Assembly (NCBI GenBank): GCA_942493335.1
Contig: OW818693.1
Coordinates: 2,976,001 to 3,040,000, forward strand
Origin: JAEWSN01 sp942493335
Lineage (GTDB): Bacteria > Bacillota > Clostridia > DSM-8532
Direction: 5' to 3'
Length of the DNA: 64,000 nucleotides
Shown here one piece after another: positions 30,639 to 44,605 of the stretch; the stretch's first letter is position 1; each line of letters begins with the position of its first letter. The position numbers and the translations under genes are program-made. Under the pieces are notes generated by a model. The model was not told the origin of the DNA and did not search any database. It worked only from the letters and a program-made list of their open reading frames with translations.

Positions 30639-32348
30639 ATGAAAAAGAAGATGACACAAAGAGCCCTGTCCATTGTCCTCGTCCTGCTCATCGTCCTGAG
30701 TCTTGCATCCTGTGGAAGCACCACGCCCACAATGGATGCCAGCGCGTCACCCAGTGAAAGCGCCAGTGCGGCTGCTTCTGCCAGTGATACCGCAGCAGCG
30801 GCAGCTGATCCATTCGCGCCTTATCCGGAACCGGTGACCATCACTTGGGCGTTTCAAACCGCAGCAGCCGTGAAACTGCTCGACGGCGAGACAAACGAAG
30901 ACAACCGCTGGACCCGTCTGTTAAAGGACAAGCTCAACATCGACCTGAAGCTTTCCTTTGTGGCGGACAGCAGCACGGATGCGTACAAAACCAAACTGAA
31001 CGCGGTCATCGCATCCGGCGACCTGCCCGACATCTTCAAGACTCAGGACATGAACGTATTCCTGGACCTGGTCAATGCCGGCTCGCTGGCGGATCTCTCC
31101 GCTGCAAAGGCACAGTACCAAAGCCCTGAAGTCGCAGCATATCTCGATCAGTACAAGGAAGCGGTCGACGGGGCAACCTTCGATGGCAAACTGATGGCCA
31201 TACCCCGTGCAAACGACAACTTCCATGAAGCGCCTTTCCTTTGGATCCGTGACGACTGGCTTGCCAATACCGGCATGAAGGCGCCGACGACCATTGAAGA
31301 AATGACGGCCCTTGCCAAGGTCTTCGCAACCGGAGATCCGGACAAGAACGGCGTCAACGGCGATACCTACGGTCTTGCCCTGAACAAGGACCTCATCCGT
31401 CAGAACCACGGCAGCATCCTGGGTCTCGTCTCGGCGTTCGGTGTACCCGGACGTGACGAATCCCAGTTCTACCGCGACGAAAACGGAAAAATGACCTTCC
31501 CCTGGATCAATCCCAACATGAAACCTGCCCTTTCCACCCTTGCCCAGATGTACAAGGATGGCCTCATCAACAAGGAATTCACCGCAAAGGATGAATCCGC
31601 GCTGGTGGAAGACATCACCAACGGCAAAATCGGTATGGCATACGGCAGCAACTGGGGAACCTGGTATCCCTACAACAACGTCTTCAAGAAGGATGGCGTG
31701 ATCGTTCATCCATATGCCATTCCGCAGGCAGCTGATTACAAGTACAAGATCGGCGTCGAGAGCAATGCGACCGGACAGATGACTTGTGTCAGTTCAACCT
31801 GCAAGAACCCGGAAGCAGCCATCAAGATCCTGAACCTGTACATGCAGATCATCAACGAAAGCCCCGAGAATTTCGACAAGTACTGGAGCAATGAGCAATA
31901 CCGCCTTTGCCCCGTGTACACGGATGTTGCCAGCGAAAACTGGTTCCGAGAAATCAACGATGTTCTGAACGGAAAGAAGGATGCCTCCACCCTGAGCAAG
32001 GGCGCCATCCCGAACTACAACTTCGTCAAGGGCTTCGAAGATGGCACCAACAAGGATGACAACGCGTTCGGAACCTGGGGTCAGATGGGCAAGACCGGGT
32101 CGCTGCAGTGGATCGTGAACAAGTATGAGCCTGATGGCGCCATGGTTGTCAGCCTCCTCGGCATGAAGCGCCCGGAAGTGTGGACAACAAATGTCTCCAT
32201 TCTGGACACACTCACGATCACCTCGTTTACGGATATCATCATCGGTGTGAAACCGGTCGATTCCTTCGACGAGTATGTGAAATCATGGCTTGCCGGTGGT
32301 GGACAGCAAACACTGGATGAAATGGATCAACTGTACCCTGTGAAGTAA
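30639..32348 (+). CDS. Extracellular solute-binding lipoprotein of a sugar ABC transporter (LplA-like)
   Basis: Substrate-capture lipoprotein of a CUT1-type uptake system. The 569-residue protein has a basic N-terminus, a hydrophobic segment and a lipobox LASC giving the lipidated cysteine near residue 26. A Ser/Ala-rich linker follows, then a family-1 binding domain (SGDLPDIFKTQD, TIEEMTALAKVF). The closest type I recognise is the large lipoproteins of LplABC-type operons in Paenibacillus and relatives. ATG 30639 follows GGAGG by 8 bases; an ATG at 30621 lacks a site. Two permease genes follow and no ATPase is present. Ligand unknown; the GH13 gene downstream suggests an oligosaccharide. Confidence 0.9.
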   Translation: MKKKMTQRALSIVLVLLIVLSLASCGSTTPTMDASASPSESASAAASASDTAAAAADPFAPYPEPVTITWAFQTAAAVKLLDGETNEDNRWTRLLKDKLNIDLKLSFVADSSTDAYKTKLNAVIASGDLPDIFKTQDMNVFLDLVNAGSLADLSAAKAQYQSPEVAAYLDQYKEAVDGATFDGKLMAIPRANDNFHEAPFLWIRDDWLANTGMKAPTTIEEMTALAKVFATGDPDKNGVNGDTYGLALNKDLIRQNHGSILGLVSAFGVPGRDESQFYRDENGKMTFPWINPNMKPALSTLAQMYKDGLINKEFTAKDESALVEDITNGKIGMAYGSNWGTWYPYNNVFKKDGVIVHPYAIPQAADYKYKIGVESNATGQMTCVSSTCKNPEAAIKILNLYMQIINESPENFDKYWSNEQYRLCPVYTDVASENWFREINDVLNGKKDASTLSKGAIPNYNFVKGFEDGTNKDDNAFGTWGQMGKTGSLQWIVNKYEPDGAMVVSLLGMKRPEVWTTNVSILDTLTITSFTDIIIGVKPVDSFDEYVKSWLAGGGQQTLDEMDQLYPVK

Positions 32349-32665
32349 TCCAAAGCAATTGATCGGTTCGGCCATGATGGAATGAGAAATGAAAGACTTG
32401 TTATAACTGCTTGGACTGCGGCGGGAATGAAAACCCGCCGCAGTCCAATGCTACTCGAATGAATGCTTCTCCAATGTCAATCGAATGAATGCTTCTCTGG
32501 GAAGCAGTTTTCCAAGTGGACGGCGGAACTTCATGAGACATAAGGCGGCGCTTCGCCAGGGCATCAGGAATCTGATGTCGGCCGATGTCTTGCATACCAG
32601 CCGGGAACGGCTGACCCCGAACAAATAAAACACAGGTGGTGGAAAGATTGACGAAGGTGAGTTCG
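32349..32665. other. Spacer with strong hairpin and short direct repeat
   Basis: No gene is seen. A perfect 15-bp stem, TTGGACTGCGGCGGG at 32411-32425 and its complement at 32434-32448, has an 8-nt loop and no T-tract. It probably stabilises the binding-protein message or reduces read-through to the permeases. A 17-bp direct repeat TCGAATGAATGCTTCTC occurs at 32455-32471 and 32481-32497, period 26. Confidence 0.7.
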
Positions 32666-33568
32666 ATGCGAAGAGACAAACTGAAACGGGAGCTTCCCTT
32701 GTATATCATGCTGATCCCGGCCGTTGTGCTGGTCTTCATCTTCAGTTATGGATCGATGGCCGGCATTGTCATTGCTTTTGAAAAATTCAAGCCCGCACTT
32801 GGCCTGTTTGGGAAACAGCAATGGGTGGGGCTTAAGAATTTTGAGACCCTCTTTGCCATGCCGAACATGTTCCCCATCATCCGGAACACAATCGTTATTG
32901 CGCTGGGAAAAATGGCGGGGGGCATCGTTGTGCCGGTCCTGTTTGCCTTGATGCTCAATGAAGTCGGGCACACAGGGTCGAAGAGACTTTTTCAAACGAT
33001 GGTCTACCTGCCGAACTTCCTTTCCTGGGTCATCCTTTCCGGCATTCTTCTGGATGTCCTGTCTCCGAGCGGAGGGGTCGTCAACACCCTGCTTGGGTTC
33101 TTTGGGGTGGAACCGATTTTTTTCCTCGGCAATGCGAAGGTTTTTCCCGGAACCATGATTGTCACCGAAATCTGGAGAAGCTTTGGGTTCGGTTCCGTCA
33201 TTTATCTGGCAGCCATTACCGGCATTGATCCGGCCCTTTATGAAGCTGCGAAAATCGATGGTGCAAACCGCTTGAAACAGACCTGGCATGTCACACTTCC
33301 TGGCATGACGAGCATCATCATCCTGATGACTGTGCTGAGTCTCGGCAATATTCTTAATGGCGGATTCGACCAGATTTACAATATGTACAGTCCGGTTGTC
33401 TACTCCACCGGCGATATTCTGGACACCTTCGTCTACCGGTTGGGCATCCAACAGGCGCAATATTCCCTTTCTACCGCGGCCGGCCTTTTCAAGTCCGTCG
33501 TGTCGCTCATCTTCATTGTGACCTCGTATTATCTGGCTGACAAGTTTGCCGGATACAAAGTCTTTTAG
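32666..33568 (+). CDS. Sugar ABC transporter permease (LplB-like)
   Basis: Inner-membrane permease with about six helices, 300 residues. It starts MRRDKLKRELPLYIMLIPAV, typical of LplB-type proteins, and has the EAA loop that contacts the ATPase (YEAAKIDGANRLKQTWHVTL). ATG 32666 has GAAGGTGAG upstream; GTG at 32636 and TTG at 32648 are possible earlier starts in the same frame. It is 14 bp ahead of the second permease and forms a heterodimer with it. Confidence 0.9.
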   Translation: MRRDKLKRELPLYIMLIPAVVLVFIFSYGSMAGIVIAFEKFKPALGLFGKQQWVGLKNFETLFAMPNMFPIIRNTIVIALGKMAGGIVVPVLFALMLNEVGHTGSKRLFQTMVYLPNFLSWVILSGILLDVLSPSGGVVNTLLGFFGVEPIFFLGNAKVFPGTMIVTEIWRSFGFGSVIYLAAITGIDPALYEAAKIDGANRLKQTWHVTLPGMTSIIILMTVLSLGNILNGGFDQIYNMYSPVVYSTGDILDTFVYRLGIQQAQYSLSTAAGLFKSVVSLIFIVTSYYLADKFAGYKVF

Positions 33569-33582
33569 TGGAGGAACGAAAA

Positions 33583-34524
33583 ATGACGATGGAAAATCCC
33601 GTGCTCCGCAGGACAAAATCCGGATCACGCATCAAGGACTCAACATCCCGAAAAGTCTTTCTGGTCATCAACACCCTCTTCATGTTGCTGATTTCCCTGA
33701 TTTGCATCGCCCCGTTCATCAATCTGCTGGCGATTTCCTTTTCCAACAAGGTTGCCGTTGCCGGCGGGGAAGTCACCTTCTTTCCGATCGGCTTCACCAC
33801 GGTTGCGTATGACTTCATCACGAACACTTCGAAATTCACGGATTCCCTGCTCATCTCCCTTCAGCGGACGATTCTGGGAGTTCCCTTCAATCTGTTGCTG
33901 ATTATTCTGACAGCTTATCCGCTGTCCAAATCCAAAGAGGATTTCCGGGCGCGCGGTCTTTTCTCCTGGTTCTTTGTCATCACCATCCTGTTCAATGCAG
34001 GCTTGATCCCGACTTATATGGTGGTGAAGTCCACTGGGCTGATCAACAGCATCTGGTCCCTCATCCTGCCGGGCGCGCTTCCGGTATTCAGCATGCTTGT
34101 GGTCATGAACTACATGCGTGGTCTGCCGAAGGAGCTGGAGGAAGCCGCCTACATCGATGGTGCGAACCATTTTCACACACTCTGGCGCGTCATCCTGCCC
34201 GTCTGCGCGCCGACCATTGCGACCGTCACGCTGTTTTCGTTCGTCGGGCATTGGAACAGCTGGTTTGATGGCATGATCTATATGAACGACATCAAGAGAT
34301 ATCCACTGCAGTCCTATCTGCAGACGGTAGTCGTCAATCCCGAGGAGTTCCTGAAGAACAATACGGACATGAGCGGAAATCTATCCAGCTATCTGGCGTT
34401 GGTCAGCGGCCGGACGACCTCCGCCGCACAGATGTTCCTGGCGATGATCCCGATCCTGCTTATTTATCCCTGGCTTCAAAAGTATTTTACTACCGGCCTT
34501 GTCATGGGTAGTGTGAAGGGATGA
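33583..34524 (+). CDS. Sugar ABC transporter permease (LplC/YtcP-like)
   Basis: Second permease of the pair, 313 residues with about six helices. The N-terminal basic segment precedes the first helix (FLVINTLFMLLISLICIAPF), and the EAA loop is EEAAYIDGANHFHTLWRVIL. The C-terminus GLVMGSVKG is typical of the LplC/YtcP group. ATG 33583 follows GGAGG by 8 bases; a GTG overlapping the previous stop is less likely. As is usual for this group, no dedicated ATPase gene is adjacent. Confidence 0.92.
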   Translation: MTMENPVLRRTKSGSRIKDSTSRKVFLVINTLFMLLISLICIAPFINLLAISFSNKVAVAGGEVTFFPIGFTTVAYDFITNTSKFTDSLLISLQRTILGVPFNLLLIILTAYPLSKSKEDFRARGLFSWFFVITILFNAGLIPTYMVVKSTGLINSIWSLILPGALPVFSMLVVMNYMRGLPKELEEAAYIDGANHFHTLWRVILPVCAPTIATVTLFSFVGHWNSWFDGMIYMNDIKRYPLQSYLQTVVVNPEEFLKNNTDMSGNLSSYLALVSGRTTSAAQMFLAMIPILLIYPWLQKYFTTGLVMGSVKG

Positions 34525-34732
34525 TCCGCCCGGAGCTGTGCAATGATGAAGGCTGAAACCCTCATGGGGAGATCTGGTCCTTTGTGGACAAACCCGTCAC
34601 ATACAGATCGTGTACCAAATACGAATAAGGCGTCCTGGAAACATTCATCCCTGGACGAATCCGTCACATACATGTCAAACCTGTTATGTAGGGCGCGCGG
34701 CATCAAGGTCGTGAAGCAAAGAAAGGATTGCG
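34525..34732. other. Spacer between permease and VOC gene
   Basis: No gene. CCGTCACATACA occurs twice (near 34597 and 34661), about 65 bp apart, perhaps a regulatory direct repeat. Confidence 0.35.
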
Positions 34733-35185
34733 ATGGACAACAACATCAGTTTTGAAGGATTCATTCAAATCGCCATTATTGTAAAAGATATTCAAAAGGC
34801 AGCGGAAACATGGGCGAAGATGCTCAATGTCCCTGTGCCGGAGATCCGTGACAATCCTCCCTCCCACAACCCGGACCTGACGTATCGCGGGAAACCCGCC
34901 TTTTACGGGCTGAAGCTCGCGGTCATTCCTTTCGGCAACCTGATCATCGAGCTGCACGAACCGGATGAGCATGAAAGCACCTTCCGTGAGTTTCTCGACA
35001 AGCACGGCAACGGTGTTCACCATCTTGGATTCCAGGTGGGAGAGAAGCGTGATGCTGTCGTCGGAGAACTTGAAGCCATGGGATATGCGCTGCGAACCAT
35101 CGGGTATTATCCCGGCAGCAGCTGGACGATTGTGGATACGGAAGAGGATCTGGGCGTGAACCTGAACATCAAGCCTCGGGCATAA
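34733..35185 (+). CDS. VOC (glyoxalase/epimerase-like) family protein
   Basis: A 150-residue protein of the vicinal-oxygen-chelate superfamily with two beta-alpha-beta-beta-beta modules: IQIAIIVKDIQKAAETWAKM near the start and HHLGFQVGEKRDAVVGELEA in the second half. The candidate metal ligands are Gln in IQIAIIV, Glu in LIIELHEP, His in HHLGF and an acidic residue near the end. The pattern resembles methylmalonyl-CoA epimerase-type members but the reaction cannot be named. It lies between the transporter and GH13 genes and may act on a sugar-derived compound. Confidence 0.75.
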   Translation: MDNNISFEGFIQIAIIVKDIQKAAETWAKMLNVPVPEIRDNPPSHNPDLTYRGKPAFYGLKLAVIPFGNLIIELHEPDEHESTFREFLDKHGNGVHHLGFQVGEKRDAVVGELEAMGYALRTIGYYPGSSWTIVDTEEDLGVNLNIKPRA

Positions 35186-35420
35186 ACCTGAATAACAGGC
35201 ATCGTGCATGAACCTGAATGAAAAATCTCACCGGGAAGAGCCGCATCAATGCTCCGGAAGTTGACGAAGAATGTGATTGACCCTATTCGTCGTCTCTTTC
35301 CGGAGCGATGCATCTTTCCGTATCCAGCCGTTCTGGTGGAGAGGGTTTCCTGCAGAAGGTTGTTTCACCCGGGTTGATTTGGGATCATAACCAATCAGCC
35401 TATGCGAGGGGGAAATGCGG

Positions 35421-36935
35421 ATGTTGACGCAGGATGATGTCATATACTTCATCGTGACCGACCGGTTTTGCGACGGAACCGAAGCAAACAACCAGGATGT
35501 CGACAAGAGCAATCCGAAGGCCTTTCATGGAGGAGATTTCGAAGGAATCCGGCTGCGGATCCCCTATCTGAAGGAACTGGGCATCACCGCATTGTGGATG
35601 ACGCCTGTTTTTCTGAACACCAGCGTGCCCGAATGGAGCGCATGGGGTTATCATGGTTATTGGCCGTTGGACTTTGAACAAATCGATCCGCATTTCTCAA
35701 CACCCAGGGAGGATCTTCCGGCCGGTTCACGACAGCACCTGAAATGCCTGGTGGACGAGCTTCACCGGAATGGCATCAAGGTCATCCTGGACATGGTCTC
35801 CAACCACGTGGGATACAATCACCCTCTTTTCCAGGATGATACCGGTTCTGTGATCAAGAAAAGCTGGTTCAATGCGGAACGGGATGAATCTGAGCAAAAG
35901 AAGCGTCTGATGGGGCTTCCCGATTTGAATCAGGACAATGTCGAGGTAGGGGATTACTTCATCGGCGTTATTCTGGACTGGATCGCGGAGACCGGGATTG
36001 ATTGCATCCGGTTTGACGCCGTCAGGAATGTTGAGTCGATTTTCTGGCAGCGCGTAAAGACCTACATAAAGGGAAAGTATCCGGGAATGACGATTATCGG
36101 GGAGGTTCTGGACTTTGATGCCCGGAAAACGGCTGAGTACCAGAACTTCTATGACTTTGATACCGTATTCGATTTTCCCCTCCAACAATCCCTGTTGAAG
36201 GCCATTGTGAATGACATGCCGCTGAGTGAAGTGCTTGCACGCCCCGGAATCTCTTCACAGGAGCGGAATGGCGTCTTGAATGATGACTTTCTCTATGCCA
36301 ACCACAACCGACTCATTACGCTGCTGGACAACCACGATACGGATGCACGGTTCATTACCCATCTCTCCAATCGATATGGGAGCAATCTGGATGCCATGTT
36401 GAAATCCTACAAGATGGCGTTGACGCTGTTGTTTACGCTTCGAGGCATTCCGCAGCTGTATTACGGCAATGAAATCGGGCTGGAGGGGGGGGGTGATCCG
36501 GACAATCGGCGGGATATGCCATGGGAAATCATGGAGGGGGAGGGTGGTATCGACGGACCCGGCGAGAATCACCCATTCGAGCGGGCGGTCTTCCGGCACG
36601 TTAAAAAGCTGATCGCCATGCAAAAAGGCAACGATGCACTCCGTTTCGGCGCATCCATCACCCTCTATTCAGACGCCATGATCTTTGTCTTTATCCGTGA
36701 ATTCCGTCACAGCGCGGTGATCATTGCCGTGAACGCCGGATATGAGGACATGCCGTTCCCGCTGACGGTCCAGATCAGGGGGAACGCGCATCTATCGTCA
36801 CGGCTATGCGGGATTCTGGAAGGAAATGAAATGATAGATGCGCTGGGGGAGGCGGAGCCGGTCTGGATCCAGGATGGGAAACTATCCTTTCGGCTTTCTG
36901 GGAAGGCATCGGCCGTGTTTTGTCTTGCGGATTGA
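35421..36935 (+). CDS. Intracellular GH13 alpha-amylase-family glycosidase
   Basis: A 504-residue alpha-glucan-active enzyme of the alpha-amylase family. It has no signal peptide, so it acts in the cytoplasm. Conserved regions are DMVSNHVG (near residue 124), GIDCIRFDA with the nucleophile Asp near 199, TIIGEV with the acid/base Glu near 228, and LLDNHDT with the transition-state Asp near 306; all catalytic residues are present. The pattern is closest to the neopullulanase/cyclomaltodextrinase/alpha-glucosidase group. ATG 35421 follows GAGGGGG by 8 bases; the ATG two codons earlier is too close. It probably hydrolyses oligosaccharides imported by the upstream transporter. Confidence 0.92.
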   Translation: MLTQDDVIYFIVTDRFCDGTEANNQDVDKSNPKAFHGGDFEGIRLRIPYLKELGITALWMTPVFLNTSVPEWSAWGYHGYWPLDFEQIDPHFSTPREDLPAGSRQHLKCLVDELHRNGIKVILDMVSNHVGYNHPLFQDDTGSVIKKSWFNAERDESEQKKRLMGLPDLNQDNVEVGDYFIGVILDWIAETGIDCIRFDAVRNVESIFWQRVKTYIKGKYPGMTIIGEVLDFDARKTAEYQNFYDFDTVFDFPLQQSLLKAIVNDMPLSEVLARPGISSQERNGVLNDDFLYANHNRLITLLDNHDTDARFITHLSNRYGSNLDAMLKSYKMALTLLFTLRGIPQLYYGNEIGLEGGGDPDNRRDMPWEIMEGEGGIDGPGENHPFERAVFRHVKKLIAMQKGNDALRFGASITLYSDAMIFVFIREFRHSAVIIAVNAGYEDMPFPLTVQIRGNAHLSSRLCGILEGNEMIDALGEAEPVWIQDGKLSFRLSGKASAVFCLAD

Positions 36936-36988
36936 GCTGCTGGTTGAGTGGTTGATTGAGCTGTTGGTTGAATGAATCGGTTGAGTCA
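36929..36988. repeat. Five imperfect 12-bp tandem repeats at the GH13 stop
   Basis: Units GGATTGAGCTGC, TGGTTGAGTGGT, TGATTGAGCTGT, TGGTTGAATGAA and TCGGTTGAGTCA follow each other at exactly 12-bp spacing; the GH13 stop codon lies in the first unit. Confidence 0.7.
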
Positions 36989-37091
36989 TGGGTATATATA
37001 AGCACACTTCTCAAGGAGGATATTGGTTCAAGGCAGCAACAGATGCCTGATGGAAGGAGGAGGAAGAGTGGATCCAGGAATCTGCCGAGGC

Positions 37092-37132
37092 CTATATATG
37101 GGTAAGTAACAAACCTTCAATTCCATATATAG
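37092..37132. repeat. Inverted repeat upstream of the second rRNA operon
   Basis: CTATATATGG (37092-37101) and CCATATATAG (37123-37132) form a perfect 10-bp inverted repeat, ending 61 bp before the rrn P1 promoter, almost the same position as the inverted repeat before operon 1. Confidence 0.65.
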
Positions 37133-37193
37133 CGGTGAATGACTGTGGCCGAAAATAAGTACGAAAAAGAGCGATTTTTATTATGAAACAGGG

Positions 37194-37439
37194 TTGACGC
37201 ACTCCCCCTCGGATGGTATTATAACTGAGCGCCTCCGAAAACGGCGAAACGCGAATCGGGCAACCGGTTCAGTCGGGATTCGAAACCTGCTTCCCGCAAG
37301 GGACGGACAAGAATTCCGGGTCATCCGGAAGGTCGGGAAAAGCCAATCGAAATCGGACGGAAACGAACGAAACGAGCGGCTGGAACCGAAAAGAAGATGA
37401 AAATAACCGCTTGACACGAAGACGCGAACCTGATAAACT
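37194..37439 (+). promoter_or_regulatory. Tandem P1 and P2 promoters of rRNA operon 2
   Basis: TTGACG (37194-37199) with TATTAT (37217-37222), and TTGACA (37411-37416) with TAAACT (37434-37439), each with 17-bp spacers. The leader is the same as in operon 1 except for one base, including the boxA-like element at 37593-37604. Confidence 0.8.
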
Positions 37440-37750
37440 ATGTAAGCTGCCTCCGACACGGAGCACGAAACGCTGAAAGGCGACGGGCACCAAAGTGGCT
37501 GGCAGACCGGGAAACCGGGTTGGACATTGAAATTTGAATATCGTATGAGCATAACAGTCCACAAAGACTGTTGTGAGGAACTCGTTGAAACGTGCTTTTT
37601 AGCACATGTCATTCCGCAAGTCGGAATGGCCGTTGCTTCACTAGTTGAAGTAACAATTTGAGTAATTCAACCTACCGAACTTGTTCGGTAGGAAGCGGAT
37701 TTATGAAAAACGCAAAACGTTTTTTCTGCAAGGAAAAACGCTCAAGCATT

Positions 37751-39302
<1,552 letters not shown>

Positions 39303-39632
39303 AGCATCGAGTGGTGATGAATCATTCGACACTTCTATGGTCGGTCGAGTTCCTAATCTCAAGCATCGCAAGGTGCAAGAAGTCTCATACGATATTCAAT
39401 TTTGAGTGGCCAATCGGCAACTCAATTTTTCGCACCTTGAAAACCGTATAACGATGAAGATTTTCTGCAATGAATGATGTACAGTACATCATTGTGCAGT
39501 CCTGTGTTTCCGATACAGGCTGCAGCATAGAACTTCCACTCCGGAAACGGAATGGAAGGGGACATGTATGGCGGACTTGGCTGAAATGCCTTGTCATCTA
39601 GTACCCATGCATGTCGACGAGAACTCACTTTA

Positions 39633-42544
<2,912 letters not shown>

Positions 42545-42834
42545 AGTTTTTGCAGGGCAAAAACGTTGCGCGGCAGCAACTTGCGAAAGCAAGATGCGAG
42601 AGCGCCGAATTTCGCCAGCAGAACAACTAGGCACATAAAAAGTTCTCGGAAAAGCATTGCAGAAATAACCGCTTGCTTCTACATGAAGGATTGCGGGACC
42701 ATTCAACTGTAACCATTTGAATGGCGGAAAAATCGTTATACGGCTTTGAGGGTGCGAATCCACAGAATCCGGAAGTCCTGCGCAAGTTGGGCGAAAGGAG
42801 ACAGCGGATCCAACCTCATTGACAATTGCATAAA

Positions 42835-42953
<119 letters not shown>

Positions 42954-42960
42954 TTTATAT

Positions 42961-42995
42961 CAAGACCCTGAGTGAATAACTCGGGGTCTTGTTTT
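42961..42995 (+). terminator. Terminator of rRNA operon 2
   Basis: Same 12-bp stem and TTTT tail as after operon 1. Confidence 0.9.
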
Positions 42996-43023
42996 CGTTC
43001 TCCGGAAAATTGCCTTCTCATGG

Positions 43024-43095
43024 TCAACTGAGATCACCAGGTCATCTGCGATCACCAGGTCAGTTGAGATCTCCGGATCAATTGCGTTCTTCGGC
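43024..43095. repeat. Four imperfect 18-bp tandem repeats after rRNA operon 2
   Basis: Units at 43024, 43042, 43060 and 43078; the first two (TCAACTGAGATCACCAGG and TCATCTGCGATCACCAGG) differ at three bases, the last two are more diverged. They begin right where the rRNA repeat ends. Confidence 0.7.
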
Positions 43096-43118
43096 ACAAA
43101 GCATGGAAGCACAACCAA

Positions 43119-43147
43119 TTGCAGGAACCCGAAATAATGGATAGAAT
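43119..43147 (+). promoter_or_regulatory. Promoter of the fibro-slime gene
   Basis: TTGCAG (43119-43124), 17 bp, TAGAAT (43142-43147), 34 bp before the start codon. Confidence 0.55.
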
Positions 43148-43180
43148 GTGCATATCAAACAATCATAGGGGGTGTTTTCC

Positions 43181-44476
43181 ATGCAAAGACGCAGTATCTC
43201 CTTCTTCCTTGTGTTCTTCATGTTGTTCTCCCTCCTCGGCATGGTTCCTGTGATGGCCTCCCCTTCCGCAGTGGACATCGGCATCACGATTCGGGATTTC
43301 AAGGCGGATTACAGATTGTTTGAAAATGCAATCACCGACAAGACCGGGCTGGTTCAGAACCGGCTCGGCGCGGATCGGAAGCCTGTTTTCGCAAGTGCGA
43401 CGGATGCAACCGTTCCTGCCGTAGGATGGCAGGATTGGATTGGAAACGGGACCGATGCATCGGATTCTCCGATCACGCTGGCTGAATTGCACAACCTGTT
43501 CAATGATGCGCCAGGACTCAACATGACCACCACCCAGAAGCTCAGGATGACGAAAAATGCGGAAGGGTTGTACGCCTTCGGAGAAGATGAAATGTCGTTT
43601 TTCCCGATCGACAATCAGCTGTTTGGGAACGAGGAACGGGATCACAATTTCCATTTTACAATGGAATTCCATGAGTCATTCCAGTATCAGGGCATCGAAA
43701 CGTTCCATTTTACCGGAGACGATGACGTCTGGATTTTCATCGACAATACACTGGTTGTCGATCTAGGGGGTGTACATGGAGCTGAATCTGCTGAGATTTC
43801 ACTCCCGCAGCTGGTTTCATCCGGCGTATTGAACCTGAAGGTTGGGGACTCGTTCAATTTTGACATGTTCTATATGGAACGTCATACTGCTGAATCCAAC
43901 CTTTCGATGAAAACGAATATCGACATGTCGAAATATGCCAATGCAAGCGCATGGGCGACTTCTGATCTGGACAAGGCCTTGACGCTTGGGTTTCTTACGA
44001 AGGCCATCAAGGACAACATGGTCGGCCCCATTACACGGGAAGAATTTGCCGAAGTGGCAGTCCGTTTCTATGAAAAGGCAACCGGATTGACAGCAGTAGC
44101 AGCGCCTGACAACACTTTTTCGGATACAACCAATCCATATGTCCTCAAGGCGTTCAATCTGAAAATTGTAGCAGGTGTCGGCAGCGGGAAATTCAAACCG
44201 ACGATGATCCTCAACCGGGAACAGATGGCGAAAATGATCGTCAATTCCCTCCGAGCCGTCGTCGCCAACTTGAATGAGGACGTAGCGAGCGTACCGGATT
44301 TCGCAGATCAGAAGGACATTGCTTCTTGGGCGGCCAATGAAGCGAGGTTCATGTCCAAGCACAACATCACCAAGGGTATCGGAAGCAACAAGTACGGGCC
44401 GAAAGGCGATTGCCAACGACAGCAGGCGGTTGCATTCCTGGTGCGCGCCTATGACTTGATCCCGTCCCTGAAATAA
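43181..44476 (+). CDS. Secreted fibro-slime domain protein with SLH-like C-terminus
   Basis: A 431-residue exported protein. A signal peptide (about residues 1-27, ending VMAS) is followed by a fibro-slime/PA14-like domain with the hallmark DDDVWIFIDNTLVVDLGGVH near residues 183-202. The C-terminal 190 residues contain SLH-like repeats (ITREEFAEVAVRFYEKATG; ILNREQMAKMIVNSL; KYGPKGDCQRQQAVAFLVRA) that would anchor it to the cell wall. ATG 43181 has AGGGGGTG six bases upstream; a GTG at 43172 lies within that site. It is likely a surface adhesin or carbohydrate-binding protein. A bidirectional terminator follows. Confidence 0.87.
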   Translation: MQRRSISFFLVFFMLFSLLGMVPVMASPSAVDIGITIRDFKADYRLFENAITDKTGLVQNRLGADRKPVFASATDATVPAVGWQDWIGNGTDASDSPITLAELHNLFNDAPGLNMTTTQKLRMTKNAEGLYAFGEDEMSFFPIDNQLFGNEERDHNFHFTMEFHESFQYQGIETFHFTGDDDVWIFIDNTLVVDLGGVHGAESAEISLPQLVSSGVLNLKVGDSFNFDMFYMERHTAESNLSMKTNIDMSKYANASAWATSDLDKALTLGFLTKAIKDNMVGPITREEFAEVAVRFYEKATGLTAVAAPDNTFSDTTNPYVLKAFNLKIVAGVGSGKFKPTMILNREQMAKMIVNSLRAVVANLNEDVASVPDFADQKDIASWAANEARFMSKHNITKGIGSNKYGPKGDCQRQQAVAFLVRAYDLIPSLK

Positions 44477-44532
44477 CGATAAGTGATGTGCATATGAAAC
44501 CGAACTGCTTGCGGTATTATGGATCTGATAGC

Positions 44533-44580
44533 AAGACCTGCCTGTATGTCTGGGTTTCCGGACATACAGGCAGGTCTTTT
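44533..44580. terminator. Long bidirectional terminator
   Basis: An 18-bp perfect stem (44533-44550 with 44561-44578, starting AAGACCTGCC), extended by a short inner pairing, ends in TTTT on the plus strand. It separates the fibro-slime gene from the convergent ABC permease gene. Confidence 0.88.
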
Positions 44581-44605
44581 GCTGTTCACAGTTCACTGGC
44601 ACGCC

